Assembly: GCA_016197345.1 (NCBI GenBank) | Contig: JACPVY010000591.1 | Location: 1-5,902 of the forward strand | DNA from: Burkholderiales bacterium | GTDB lineage: Bacteria > Pseudomonadota > Gammaproteobacteria > Burkholderiales > Burkholderiaceae_D | Length of the DNA stretch: 5,902 nucleotides | Direction: 5' to 3' | In this document: positions 1-5,902 of the stretch, piece by piece | Layout: every line of letters begins with the position of its first letter | How positions within the stretch are numbered: the first letter of the stretch is position 1 | Made by a program: the position numbers and the translations under genes | Notes under the pieces: generated by a model | What the model was told of the DNA's origin: nothing | The model's input: only the letters and a program-made list of their open reading frames with translations | The model's database searches: none

Positions 1-71
1 CAAAGTGAATAAAAAATATTGCACCATTTCACTATTGGGCACTGATGAAAAACCGTCGCGAGCGGAAAGAA

Positions 72-164
72 TATTGGTTTGAGAATTGCTGCTTTACGGG
101 GGTAAAACGAGAATCGCAAAACCAATAGGCGCCCGCGCAGTAGATTTTTAGAGGTTGCCTATTG
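72..164. repeat. Two overlapping, mutually exclusive inverted repeats
   Basis: TATTGGTTT at 72-80 is the exact reverse complement of AAACCAATA at 119-127. CAATAGGC at 123-130 is the exact reverse complement of GCCTATTG at 157-164. The two pairs share the bases CAATA at 123-127, so an RNA from this strand could form one stem or the other but not both. Inside the first loop is a small hairpin, TTTAC (93-97) with GTAAA (102-106), flanked by a near-direct repeat, GAGAATTGC at 81-89 and GAGAATCGC at 109-117. The arrangement resembles an attenuator or switching leader, but could equally be a remnant of a mobile element or chance in AT-rich DNA. No known riboswitch class was recognised. Confidence 0.4.
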
Positions 165-244
165 CTTACGGCCTTTTTCAAGTCCCTATGAAACCCAAAA
201 AATCAGGCGCAAATATTTAAACTTACAATAAATTTATTTAACGA

Positions 245-249
245 AAGGA
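245..249 (+). promoter_or_regulatory. Ribosome binding site of the nuclease-like gene
   Basis: AAGGA lies seven bases before the ATG at 257, in the context ACGAAAGGAAATTACC. It is a near-ideal Shine-Dalgarno sequence and supports both the reality of the gene and the choice of start. Confidence 0.75.
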
Positions 250-256
250 AATTACC

Positions 257-970
257 ATGCTATACCCATTCCCTGCAACGGCAAATGATAGTCTTTACTA
301 TTTTGCAGAGCCAATTTGGGGGCCAGAAGATGCGTCACGGGGCGGCTCAGGAACATCTATGTGGGTGATCTTAGGGCCGCATGCTCTTGATACCGGGTTA
401 GGCTCCACAACGAGCTATACCAGCATTTACGATTGTATGACGGCATTAAATAGTCAGAATTTTAAAATTCTTAAAAATGGGCAAAAGAAGGGCTATTGGG
501 TAGCAGGCCATTTACTAAATGATAATTTGGGTGGTTCGGGCGTCTTCGATAGCAATCTCACGCCTTTAACACAGACCGCAAATAAGCAACATTCAGGATT
601 TGAGGGGTGGATCAAAAACGCGATTGAAGTTGCTAAATCTAGGGAAAAAAACTATAAGGATGATTATATTTTTGGCGTTGAATATGAAGTGATCGTGCAT
701 GATCATTTTGGGGATGAATTTTTTCCCGATGGCAGCAAATCTCCATTTTACCTTGCCCCCTCCCATATCACAGTACAAGCGAGATTGGTAAAGGCAGCTA
801 AATCAAATAGAGCATTAAGCCTTCTTACCCCAATTGAAGTTGAAAGCCTACTCAATGCGACCCCCGACCATCGAAATTACTTTCGTCTATTTAACGCCAA
901 ATTTGGTAATGGCACCTTCCCAATAGAAATCCACAATGACGATACACATTTAGAGTTAGATGATGAATAA
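257..970 (+). CDS. Endonuclease-like protein (GHLLN type, DNA/RNA non-specific endonuclease superfamily)
   Basis: A 237-residue protein with no signal peptide or membrane segment. The informative part is residues 79-124. It has an AGHLLN motif (H85), a glycine turn LGGSG (91-95), then NLTPLTQTAN (N100 to N109), H112 and E116, followed by a helix. This order matches the beta-beta-alpha metal core of non-specific nucleases. In Serratia nuclease the active site is R87, H89, N110, N119 and E127. Here the two asparagines have the same spacing of nine, and the Glu follows N109 by seven instead of eight. The residue two before the His is Ala83 rather than Arg, so activity is uncertain. Similar GHLLN segments occur, from memory, in polymorphic toxins and contractile-injection-system-associated proteins. 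Residues 137-178 look beta-rich, and the tail is acidic. The gene is clearly more AT-rich than the ubi genes, stands alone, and has no evident immunity partner, which suggests acquisition by transfer. The family placement is inference from motifs. Confidence 0.55.
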   Translation: MLYPFPATANDSLYYFAEPIWGPEDASRGGSGTSMWVILGPHALDTGLGSTTSYTSIYDCMTALNSQNFKILKNGQKKGYWVAGHLLNDNLGGSGVFDSNLTPLTQTANKQHSGFEGWIKNAIEVAKSREKNYKDDYIFGVEYEVIVHDHFGDEFFPDGSKSPFYLAPSHITVQARLVKAAKSNRALSLLTPIEVESLLNATPDHRNYFRLFNAKFGNGTFPIEIHNDDTHLELDDE

Positions 971-1027
971 GCGTCACAGCATTGCCTGAAGGGAATTTTC
1001 AATCATTATTTATTCTGTGCAATGGCT

Positions 1028-1055
1028 TAGGCGGCAAGTGTCGCCTAGCAATTTT
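1028..1055 (+). terminator. Possible intrinsic terminator after the nuclease-like gene
   Basis: TAGGCGGC (1028-1035) pairs with GTCGCCTA (1040-1047) across the four-base loop AAGT. This gives eight base pairs including one G-U. The stem is followed by a short T run at 1052-1055. It lies 57 bases past the stop of the upstream gene. The T tract is weak, so efficiency is uncertain. Confidence 0.45.
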
Positions 1056-1073
1056 AAGATATATTTCCAAGCA

Positions 1074-1123
1074 ACCATCTGCTATCGCCACCCCCGCTTA
1101 GCAGTGAGATGGTAGGCTTTTCT
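1074..1123 (+). terminator. Second terminator-like hairpin with T-rich tail
   Basis: ACCATCT (1074-1080) pairs with AGATGGT (1107-1113), extended inward by GCTA (1081-1084) with TAGC (1099-1102) and leaving a four-base bulge on the 3' side. The T-rich stretch CTTTTCTT follows at 1117-1124. It could back up the hairpin at 1028 or end an unannotated small RNA. The loop is 14 bases, larger than usual. Confidence 0.4.
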
Positions 1124-1265
1124 TATTTCGATCGCGCCACTCTTGATTTGAAGAAATGCGTGGCGACAAATTAACAAAATCCCAACATCGTCGATTGCGC
1201 GTTGCCGCAGAAAATTCCTTAAAAAATCGCCCACTGCTCGATGATGCAAGGCCTGCTCGCCGGCT

Positions 1266-1295
1266 TGAGCCAGCGCACCACACTGTGCTGGCTCA
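1266..1295. repeat. Inverted repeat upstream of the ubiE promoter
   Basis: TGAGCCAGC (1266-1274) is the exact reverse complement of GCTGGCTCA (1287-1295), separated by 12 bases. No T run follows on either strand, so an ordinary intrinsic terminator is unlikely. It sits about 60 bases before the ubiE -10 box and could be an operator or RNA structure, but no known regulator site was recognised. Confidence 0.4.
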
Positions 1296-1357
1296 TACTA
1301 AAGTTCTAGTAACGCATCCTCTAAAAAAGTCATGCAACGGTCACACAAACTGCCTTG

Positions 1358-1363
1358 TATAAT
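1358..1363 (+). promoter_or_regulatory. Probable sigma70 -10 box of ubiE
   Basis: A perfect TATAAT lies 29 bases before the ubiE ATG. Transcription starting about seven bases downstream would leave an untranslated leader of roughly 20 bases containing the AAGG Shine-Dalgarno at 1380-1383. No good -35 hexamer lies 16-18 bases upstream, where CAACGG or similar is found. An A-rich run at about 1323-1328 could assist. The box argues against a GTG start at 1366, which would fall before the predicted transcription start. Confidence 0.6.
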
Positions 1364-1392
1364 GTGTGCAAATTTTCCCAAGGTTAATCATC

Positions 1393-2127
1393 ATGTCAGA
1401 TTCCACGCATTTCGGTTTTAAAACAGTCGCTGAAGACGAGAAAGTTCATAAAGTTGCTGAGGTGTTTCACTCTGTCGCCAGCAAATATGATGTGATGAAT
1501 GATTTGATGTCGGCCGGGCTGCATAGGGCGTGGAAGGCGTTCACGATTGCCAAAGCAGGCATACGGCCTGGTTTTAAAGTGCTCGATATCGCTGCTGGCA
1601 CGGGTGATTTGACGAAAGCGTTTGCCAAACAAGCGGGGCCACAAGGTGAAGTGTGGTTGACCGATATCAATGAATCGATGCTGAAAGTAGGCCGTGATCG
1701 CATGCTCAATGCTGGCCTCTTGACCCCTACCGCTTTATGTGATGCAGAAAATCTGCCATTTCCTGATAATTATTTTGATCGCGTCAGTGTCGCATTTGGA
1801 CTACGGAATATGACGCATAAAGATAAAGCTTTGGCACAAATGCAACGCGTGCTTAAGCCCGGTGGTAAATTACTGGTCTTGGAGTTTTCCAAGGTGGCAA
1901 CGCCGCTGCAAAAGCCTTACGATTTATATTCTTTCTCTGTGTTGCCTTGGCTAGGACAAAAAATCGCGGGTGATGCCGATAGCTATCGTTATTTGGCGGA
2001 ATCGATTCGGATGCATCCCGATCAAGAAAGTCTGAAGCAAATGATGCAAGACGCCGGTTTCGACCGAGTGGAATATTTTAATTTGACGGCAGGTGTGGCA
2101 GCTTTGCATACCGGAGTCAAGCTCTAG
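1393..2127 (+). CDS. ubiE: Ubiquinone/menaquinone C-methyltransferase UbiE
   Basis: A 244-residue class I SAM-dependent methyltransferase (E. coli UbiE has 251). It adds the C-methyl group to the ring of 2-polyprenyl-6-methoxy-1,4-benzoquinol in ubiquinone synthesis, and to demethylmenaquinol where menaquinone is made. Both UbiE family signatures are present: [16 protein letters not shown] (32-47) and [15 protein letters not shown] in the second half. The SAM-binding motif [10 protein letters not shown] spans 63-72, and the acidic residue after strand 2 is D91. The C-terminus [13 protein letters not shown] is typical of the family. ATG 1393 is chosen because AAGG lies nine bases upstream and the conserved N-terminus starts there. 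A GTG at 1366 would extend the same frame but overlaps the promoter zone. The stop codon overlaps the ribosome binding site of the next gene, so the two are very likely cotranscribed. Confidence 0.96.
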   Translation: MSDSTHFGFKTVAEDEKVHKVAEVFHSVASKYDVMNDLMSAGLHRAWKAFTIAKAGIRPGFKVLDIAAGTGDLTKAFAKQAGPQGEVWLTDINESMLKVGRDRMLNAGLLTPTALCDAENLPFPDNYFDRVSVAFGLRNMTHKDKALAQMQRVLKPGGKLLVLEFSKVATPLQKPYDLYSFSVLPWLGQKIAGDADSYRYLAESIRMHPDQESLKQMMQDAGFDRVEYFNLTAGVAALHTGVKL

Positions 2128-2130
2128 GAG
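2126..2130 (+). promoter_or_regulatory. Ribosome binding site overlapping the ubiE stop
   Basis: AGGAG begins inside the TAG stop of ubiE (2125-2127) and lies five bases before the ATG at 2136. Ribosomes finishing ubiE would be placed at the next start, which points to translational coupling and fixes the start of the Tim44-like gene. Confidence 0.7.
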
Positions 2131-2135
2131 ATGGA

Positions 2136-3401
2136 ATGATCAGGAGCCACCAGCATCCTGTCTGTATAGATATTGCGTCGCCAAACTTGGCACGCGCGTT
2201 ACCGCTTGCGTTGCTGCTCTGTTTGCAATTGCCAGCGCAGGCAGAAAACGAGGGGCAAGATGCCGCCCCTCAAGCGGAAAACGCAACGGCTAGCGACAAA
2301 CCTCGCGCCGAAATCGACGAAGCAGCTCGCGCTGCCCGCATCGCCAGCCGCCGTGCAGCAGCGGCAGCGAATAAACAGCAAAAAAAGGCGCTAGAGGCCG
2401 AAGCCGCTACGCCCACTCCAAGCAAAAAGAAAACTATAGAATTAGCGGCGTTGAAAGACGAGCCTGAACCGGTGAAAACCGATTGGCAAGCGAGCTTGGG
2501 CACGACGCTAGCAGGCGTCGGCATTGCTGGATTCTGGACTGGCATCGGCGTCACCGCCCCTATCGTGCAATTGTTGGCGACCTTGCTGAGTTTGCTCTTG
2601 CTGGTGGTGGCAAGCAATCTCGCCATCAAGCGCCTGAGCCAAAGCAAAGTAGGTCGCAAAAAGGTCAAATACGCCGAAGATCATCCTAATTCGACGCTGA
2701 TGGCCGACGATGCGCCCAAAAGCAAACTACAAGTCCCTCCCAAACAAACGGAAAAACCTGCCGCCCGCACCGAACCAAGCATGCAGGCACCAACCCGCCC
2801 AATGAATACCTCGGCGCGCAATGCTGCGCCGAACACGATTGCCCCCGTCAGTCGCTTTGCCGATACCAATTTTGCGCCCACGACCTCACAACAAATGGCG
2901 GCGCGCCAACAAGCCCTCGATAGCGCGGCCGTTAGCCCAGCTGAGCGCGCGCAAAAAGCGGCAGCGGCAGCCAATGCAGCGGCTAAAGCAGCGCTAGGCG
3001 GTAAGATTCCGCAAGAAGACTACGGCACGATTCCAGCCAATTTCAACGTCGCTGGCTTTATCCGCAAAACGCGCTTGTACTTCATTCGCTTGCAAATTGC
3101 GTGGGATAAGTCAGATATCCAAAATATCAGCGAAATCACCACTTCTGAAATTTGCGAAGAATTTCGACGTCAAGTCGCTAGCCGTGGCCCGAGCGACAAT
3201 GTGACCGAGGTGCTCGCGTTTGAAGCAGATGTGCTGGGCGTGAAAGCGGTTGGCCAAAAATATGTGGTGACGGTGAAGATGACCGGCATCATCAAAGAAT
3301 CTGAAAACACAGTGCAAGAGGCGTTTGAAGAAGTGTGGAAGTTATCACGCTCGATGTCGGGCAAGGAAAACTGGCTGCTAGCAGATATCAAGCAATACTA
3401 A
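2136..3401 (+). CDS. Tim44-like domain membrane protein
   Basis: A 421-residue protein of the bacterial Tim44-like type. A probable signal peptide ends with a hydrophobic core LPLALLLCLQLPAQA and likely cleavage after A36. Next comes an Ala-, Lys- and Glu-rich low-complexity stretch (about 40-115) and one or two membrane segments (about 121-139 and 143-164, the second very Leu-rich). A long Pro/Ala/Thr/Gln-rich linker runs to about 290. The C-terminal domain (about 300-421) has the features of Tim44/MBA1-like folds: an amphipathic opening helix with FIRKTRLYFIRLQIAWDKSD, then beta strands with VLGVKAVGQKYVVTVKMTG, and a closing ENWLLADIKQY. In mitochondria this domain contacts membranes and the import motor. 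In bacteria its function is not established. The signal peptide puts the N-terminus outside the cytoplasm, so topology depends on whether there are one or two membrane helices. Its place directly after ubiE suggests a link to ubiquinone synthesis, but that is inference. Confidence 0.85.
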   Translation: MIRSHQHPVCIDIASPNLARALPLALLLCLQLPAQAENEGQDAAPQAENATASDKPRAEIDEAARAARIASRRAAAAANKQQKKALEAEAATPTPSKKKTIELAALKDEPEPVKTDWQASLGTTLAGVGIAGFWTGIGVTAPIVQLLATLLSLLLLVVASNLAIKRLSQSKVGRKKVKYAEDHPNSTLMADDAPKSKLQVPPKQTEKPAARTEPSMQAPTRPMNTSARNAAPNTIAPVSRFADTNFAPTTSQQMAARQQALDSAAVSPAERAQKAAAAANAAAKAALGGKIPQEDYGTIPANFNVAGFIRKTRLYFIRLQIAWDKSDIQNISEITTSEICEEFRRQVASRGPSDNVTEVLAFEADVLGVKAVGQKYVVTVKMTGIIKESENTVQEAFEEVWKLSRSMSGKENWLLADIKQY

Positions 3402-3411
3402 TCCTCTCTCC

Positions 3412-3447
3412 GGGGTAAGCTGGAACAAAGGCTTCCCCTGCTTTTTT
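3412..3447 (+). terminator. Strong intrinsic terminator after the Tim44-like gene
   Basis: GGGG (3412-3415) and AAGC (3417-3420), with T3416 bulged, pair with GCTT (3431-3434) and CCCC (3435-3438) around a ten-base loop. Six consecutive T follow at 3442-3447. It starts ten bases after the TAA stop. It implies that ubiE plus the Tim44-like gene form one unit and that ubiJ and ubiB depend on read-through or on their own promoter. Confidence 0.75.
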
Positions 3448-3479
3448 CCAGATCAGCCCCTAGCTGCGCGTCAAACTGC

Positions 3480-3485
3480 TACACT
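3480..3485 (+). promoter_or_regulatory. Tentative -10 box for ubiJ-ubiB
   Basis: TACACT lies between the terminator and ubiJ, 47 bases before the ubiJ ATG. No recognisable -35 hexamer sits at the right distance. It is listed only because the terminator upstream makes a promoter in this 85-base gap likely. Confidence 0.22.
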
Positions 3486-3532
3486 TTGCGGCTACGTCAC
3501 TCTGCGTTTGCCTTCGCAAATCGCCTTTTGCC

Positions 3533-4111
3533 ATGCTGCCTCCATTTTTTCCTGCTGCTCTCAACCATTTGCTCGCGCAAGAGGCGTGGGCGCGCGCCAA
3601 GCTGGTGCCACACGCAGGCAAATGCGCCTGCATCGATGTCAGTCTGTTGCAAATCAAACTTGTGGTGGGGAGCGATGGCTTATTGCTCGCCGCCACGCCC
3701 GAGCAAGTGCCCTCCGTCACCATTCGCATCAATCTCGCTGATCTGCCCCTGATTTTGCAAAACCGCGAACGCGCTTTTTCTAGCGCTAAGGTCGAGGGCG
3801 ATGCCGAATTTGCCAGCGTGATTGCCCATCTCGCGCAAAATCTGCGCTGGGAAGCGGAATACGATTTACAGAAAATCTTTGGCGAAATCGCCGCGCGCCG
3901 CATGGTGGAAGGTGGCAAGCAAGCAGCGCAGCTCGCCGAACAGAGTCGGCAAAAGCTCAATGAGAATCTGGCTGAATATTTCCTTGAAGAAAATCCGATG
4001 CTAGTGCGGCCGCAGGCGGTTGAGGCATTTGGCAACGAAGTGGCGAAGCTCCGCGATGACGTTGAGCGCTTAGAAAAAAGGCTGCAAAAATTAGGGCAAA
4101 AACTGCCTTGA
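3533..4111 (+). CDS. ubiJ: Ubiquinone biosynthesis accessory factor UbiJ (SCP2-like)
   Basis: A 192-residue protein close to the usual UbiJ length of about 200. In E. coli, UbiJ is a soluble accessory factor of the Ubi complex. Its SCP2 domain binds the hydrophobic ubiquinone intermediates and it associates with UbiK. The N-terminus [22 protein letters not shown] is characteristic of the family (first part residues 8-20). The SCP2-like portion covers about residues 8-110, with the strand-rich [19 protein letters not shown] and the conserved [20 protein letters not shown] segment. The C-terminus (about 168-190, [18 protein letters not shown]) is a heptad-patterned coiled coil, as expected for partner binding. 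The ATG at 3533 lacks a Shine-Dalgarno, but it coincides with the conserved N-terminus and no other start codon lies just upstream in frame. Next comes ubiB after a 19-base gap, almost certainly in the same transcript. Confidence 0.9.
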   Translation: MLPPFFPAALNHLLAQEAWARAKLVPHAGKCACIDVSLLQIKLVVGSDGLLLAATPEQVPSVTIRINLADLPLILQNRERAFSSAKVEGDAEFASVIAHLAQNLRWEAEYDLQKIFGEIAARRMVEGGKQAAQLAEQSRQKLNENLAEYFLEENPMLVRPQAVEAFGNEVAKLRDDVERLEKRLQKLGQKLP

Positions 4112-4130
4112 TTTCACACTTAGGACTGGC

Positions 4131-5902
4131 ATGATTTTGAAATTTTTGCGTCTGCTGAAAATCTTACGCATCGCGCTACGCTATGGGCTGGACGATATCA
4201 TCATCGCCGAGCTGAATATCCCCCGCACTTCTCGCTTGATCAATAGCGTGCTGTTTTGGCGCGACATTTCAGCGCCACGCGGGCAGCGTTTGCGCTTAGC
4301 GCTCGAAAATCTTGGCCCAATTTTCGTTAAGTTCGGCCAAGTGCTGTCAACTCGCCGCGATTTAATGCCACCCGACATCGCTAACGAATTGGCGCGCTTG
4401 CAAGATAATGTGCCGCCGTTCGATTCTGATTTGGCGATAGCGCAAATTGTGCGCTCGCTCGGTAGTCATCCCGATGAATTATTCGACGATTTTGAGCGCG
4501 AACCTGTCGCCTCAGCCTCCATCGCGCAAGTGCATTTTGCACGCTTGAAAAATGGCCGTGAAGTCGCGATTAAAGTGCTACGCCCCGGCATGAAAAAAAC
4601 CATTGATGAAGACGTCGCGCTGATGGCAATTGCGGCCGATTTAATCGAACGGATTTGGGTCGATGGACGGCGCTTAAAACCGCGTGAAGTGGTGGCGGAA
4701 TTTGATAAATATCTACACGATGAACTCGATTTAATGCGCGAAGCGGCCAATGGCAGCCAGTTGCGGCGCAATTTTCTCAATTCCGATTTATTGCTAGTGC
4801 CGGAAATGTTTTGGGATTATTGCTCGTCTAGCGTGATTGTGATGGAGCGCATGCGCGGCATTCCGATTTCGCATATTGATCGCTTAGCCGATGCGGGCGT
4901 CGATTTAAAAAAACTCTCGGCCGCTGGGGTTGAAATCTTTTTCACGCAAATGTTTCGCGATGGTTTTTTCCACGCCGATATGCATCCCGGCAATATTCTC
5001 GTCTCGACCGATCCCGCCACCTTTGGCCGCTATATCGCGCTCGATTTCGGCATCGTTGGCACGCTAAACGATTTCGACAAAGATTATTTATCGCAAAACT
5101 TTATCGCCTTTTTCCGCCGCGATTACAAACGTGTGGCGCAAGCTCATATCGAATCCGGTTGGGCGCCGAAAGATACGCGCGTCGATGAATTGGAAGCGGC
5201 GGTACGCGCTTGTTGCGAGCCGATTTTTGATCGGCCTTTGCGTGAAATCTCGTTTGGGCAAGTGCTATTGCGCCTCTTTCAAACTTCGCGCCGCTTTAAT
5301 GTCGAGGTGCAACCGCAACTCGTGTTGCTACAAAAAACCCTGCTCAATATCGAAGGCTTAGGGCGTCAGCTTGATCCTGATCTCGATTTATGGAAAACCG
5401 CTAAGCCGTATCTGGAACGTTGGATGGCCGAGCAAATCGGCTGGCAAGGTTTGTTGGATCGCATGCGTGACGAAGCGCCACGTTTGTCCCACATCATGCC
5501 GCACCTGCCACGCCTGATCCACCAAGCACAAATCCAGCATTTCGTCGCCAGCCAAGCGCCGCTAGCGAGCCTGATTCCGGGCTGCGGCAATGCACATGAG
5601 TTGGCGCTATTTGCTGCACACGGCTGGCCAGTACGGGCCATCGACTTCTCTGCCCAAGCAATCGCCAGCGCACAACAAACCATTTCACCAGCATTGGCGA
5701 GCATGCTAGTGCAAGCCGATTTTTTCAGCTACACGCCGCCGTATGCGCTGGAGTGCATCTACGAACGCGCCTTCTTGTGCGCACTCCCACCCGCGCTGTG
5801 GCCACGCGTGGCGCAGCGCTGGGCCGAACTTTTGCCAGCACAAGGCGTGCTAGCGGGGTATTTTTTCATTGATCCAGAAGCCGAACAAAAACCGAAAGGC
5901 CC
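4131..5902 (+). CDS. ubiB: UbiB fused in frame to a TPMT-like methyltransferase (3' end off window)
   Basis: An open frame of 591 readable residues with no stop before the window edge; E. coli UbiB has 546. Residues 1 to about 465 are UbiB, an atypical protein-kinase-like ATPase required for aerobic ubiquinone synthesis. All family hallmarks are visible: KFGQ (67-70), the Ala-rich loop ASASIAQVH (127-135), the VAIKV lysine K148, the ExD-type [10 protein letters not shown] (198-207), HADMHPGN (281-288, D283) and DFG (305-307). [19 protein letters not shown] and the following [18 protein letters not shown] are also typical. After [10 protein letters not shown] (456-465) canonical UbiB would continue to two C-terminal membrane helices. 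Here the frame instead enters a SAM methyltransferase. Start: ATG with AGGA (4122-4125) five bases upstream. The UbiB identification is secure. Whether the fusion is natural, a recent in-frame deletion or an assembly error cannot be decided from this window. Confidence 0.9.
   Translation, partial: MILKFLRLLKILRIALRYGLDDIIIAELNIPRTSRLINSVLFWRDISAPRGQRLRLALENLGPIFVKFGQVLSTRRDLMPPDIANELARLQDNVPPFDSDLAIAQIVRSLGSHPDELFDDFEREPVASASIAQVHFARLKNGREVAIKVLRPGMKKTIDEDVALMAIAADLIERIWVDGRRLKPREVVAEFDKYLHDELDLMREAANGSQLRRNFLNSDLLLVPEMFWDYCSSSVIVMERMRGIPISHIDRLADAGVDLKKLSAAGVEIFFTQMFRDGFFHADMHPGNILVSTDPATFGRYIALDFGIVGTLNDFDKDYLSQNFIAFFRRDYKRVAQAHIESGWAPKDTRVDELEAAVRACCEPIFDRPLREISFGQVLLRLFQTSRRFNVEVQPQLVLLQKTLLNIEGLGRQLDPDLDLWKTAKPYLERWMAEQIGWQGLLDRMRDEAPRLSHIMPHLPRLIHQAQIQHFVASQAPLASLIPGCGNAHELALFAAHGWPVRAIDFSAQAIASAQQTISPALASMLVQADFFSYTPPYALECIYERAFLCALPPALWPRVAQRWAELLPAQGVLAGYFFIDPEAEQKPKG
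5532..5902 (+). other. TPMT-like SAM methyltransferase module, C-terminal part of the ubiB frame (partial)
   Basis: Residues 468-591 of the frame starting at 4131. Motif I is [10 protein letters not shown] (481-490), and strand 2 ends in RAIDFS with D505 expected to bind the SAM ribose. The ADFF motif (529-532), [14 protein letters not shown] (544-557) and the hydrophobic strand [10 protein letters not shown] (572-581) follow. The last readable residues, PKGP, look like the start of the family's GPPF motif. These are the marks of the thiopurine S-methyltransferase-like family. From memory, free-standing members of this family sit next to ubiB in Burkholderia and Ralstonia relatives. The usual N-terminal section with FWDxRF...TPWD-type residues, which closes over SAM, is absent. 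Substrate unknown. Confidence 0.8.

Larger units (their letters stand above)
1..256. other. Intergenic leader upstream of the nuclease-like gene
   Basis: No gene can be supported here. One short frame is open from position 2 to a TGA at 80-82 (about 26 residues, containing NKKYCTISLLG). It could be the tail of a gene lying to the left, but it is too short to call. A 10-codon frame at 188-220 (MKPKKSGANI) has no ribosome binding site and is not called. The stretch from 190 to 256 is very AT-rich and contains a TACAAT box at 224-229 that could serve as a -10 element for the downstream gene, but I see no matching -35. Inverted repeats at 72-164 are listed separately. Confidence 0.5.
971..1392. 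other. Long intergenic region between nuclease-like gene and ubiE
   Basis: About 420 bases with no convincing gene. They hold two terminator-like hairpins (1028-1055 and 1074-1123), an inverted repeat (1266-1295) and the ubiE promoter. An open frame at 1156-1362 gives a 68-residue basic peptide, but it has no usable ribosome binding site, resembles nothing I know and runs through the hairpin and the -10 box, so it is not called. In many betaproteobacteria a small DUF971 gene sits just before ubiE. I see no trace of one here. Confidence 0.5.

Noticed and set aside
1156..1362. 68-residue open frame on the + strand before ubiE
   Set aside because: It has no ribosome binding site at a workable distance, no recognisable family, a basic low-information sequence, and it passes through an inverted repeat and the ubiE -10 box.
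1366..1392. Upstream GTG start extending UbiE by nine residues
   Set aside because: The GTG is three bases after the TATAAT box, before the expected transcription start, and the added residues are not part of the conserved N-terminus. ATG 1393 has a Shine-Dalgarno.
2270..2668. 132-residue open frame on the - strand within the Tim44-like gene
   Set aside because: Its Ala/Ser/Phe-rich composition mirrors the Ala-rich low-complexity coding sequence on the other strand, with no start signal or family.
3460..4035. 191-residue open frame on the - strand opposite ubiJ
   Set aside because: It is antisense to a well-supported ubiJ, rich in Ser, Ala, Arg and Cys, and shows no domain. It is a shadow of ubiJ codon usage.
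5366..5704. 112-residue open frame on the - strand across the ubiB-methyltransferase junction
   Set aside because: It is Cys-, Trp- and Ser-rich with no recognisable motif, and the + strand here carries unmistakable UbiB and methyltransferase motifs.
1..5902. CRISPR array, tRNA, rRNA or complete insertion sequence
   Set aside because: No regularly spaced repeats, no cloverleaf or rRNA-like segments, and no transposase motifs were seen on either strand.

Overview
The window looks like a chromosomal segment from a betaproteobacterium, most likely of the Neisseriales (Chitinibacteraceae such as Deefgea or Chitinibacter would fit). The taxon is inferred from the gene order ubiE - Tim44-like - ubiJ - ubiB and from the protein style; it was not searched. 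All supportable genes are on the + strand.

Layout. Positions 1-256 are a non-coding leader with two overlapping inverted repeats, followed by a clear ribosome binding site. Positions 257-970 encode a 237-residue, AT-rich protein. Its central GHLLN / NLTPLT..AN....E region resembles the DNA/RNA non-specific endonuclease (beta-beta-alpha metal) superfamily as found in toxin and effector proteins. Positions 971-1392 hold no convincing gene: there are two terminator-like hairpins, a third inverted repeat, and a promoter with a perfect TATAAT box in front of ubiE. From 1393 to the right edge the window is a ubiquinone biosynthesis cluster: ubiE (C-methyltransferase), a signal-peptide/membrane Tim44-like protein translationally coupled to it, a strong intrinsic terminator, then ubiJ (SCP2-type lipid-binding accessory factor) and ubiB (atypical kinase/ATPase).

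How the genes work together. UbiE performs the C-methylation of the benzoquinol ring. UbiJ and UbiB are accessory factors of the Ubi complex: UbiJ binds lipid intermediates, and UbiB is an ATPase thought to help extract them from the membrane. The Tim44-like protein carries another potential lipid- or membrane-contacting domain in the same cluster, but its role is unknown.

Most notable observation. The ubiB reading frame does not end where UbiB should. After about residue 465 (near position 5525), where canonical UbiB proceeds to its C-terminal transmembrane helices, the frame continues without a stop into a thiopurine-methyltransferase-like (TPMT family) SAM-dependent methyltransferase. That domain then runs off the right edge at a motif that looks like the start of the family's GPPF. 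This is either a real UbiB-methyltransferase fusion, a recent in-frame deletion between neighbouring genes, or an assembly artefact. In each case the UbiB membrane anchor and the usual N-terminal part of the methyltransferase are missing.
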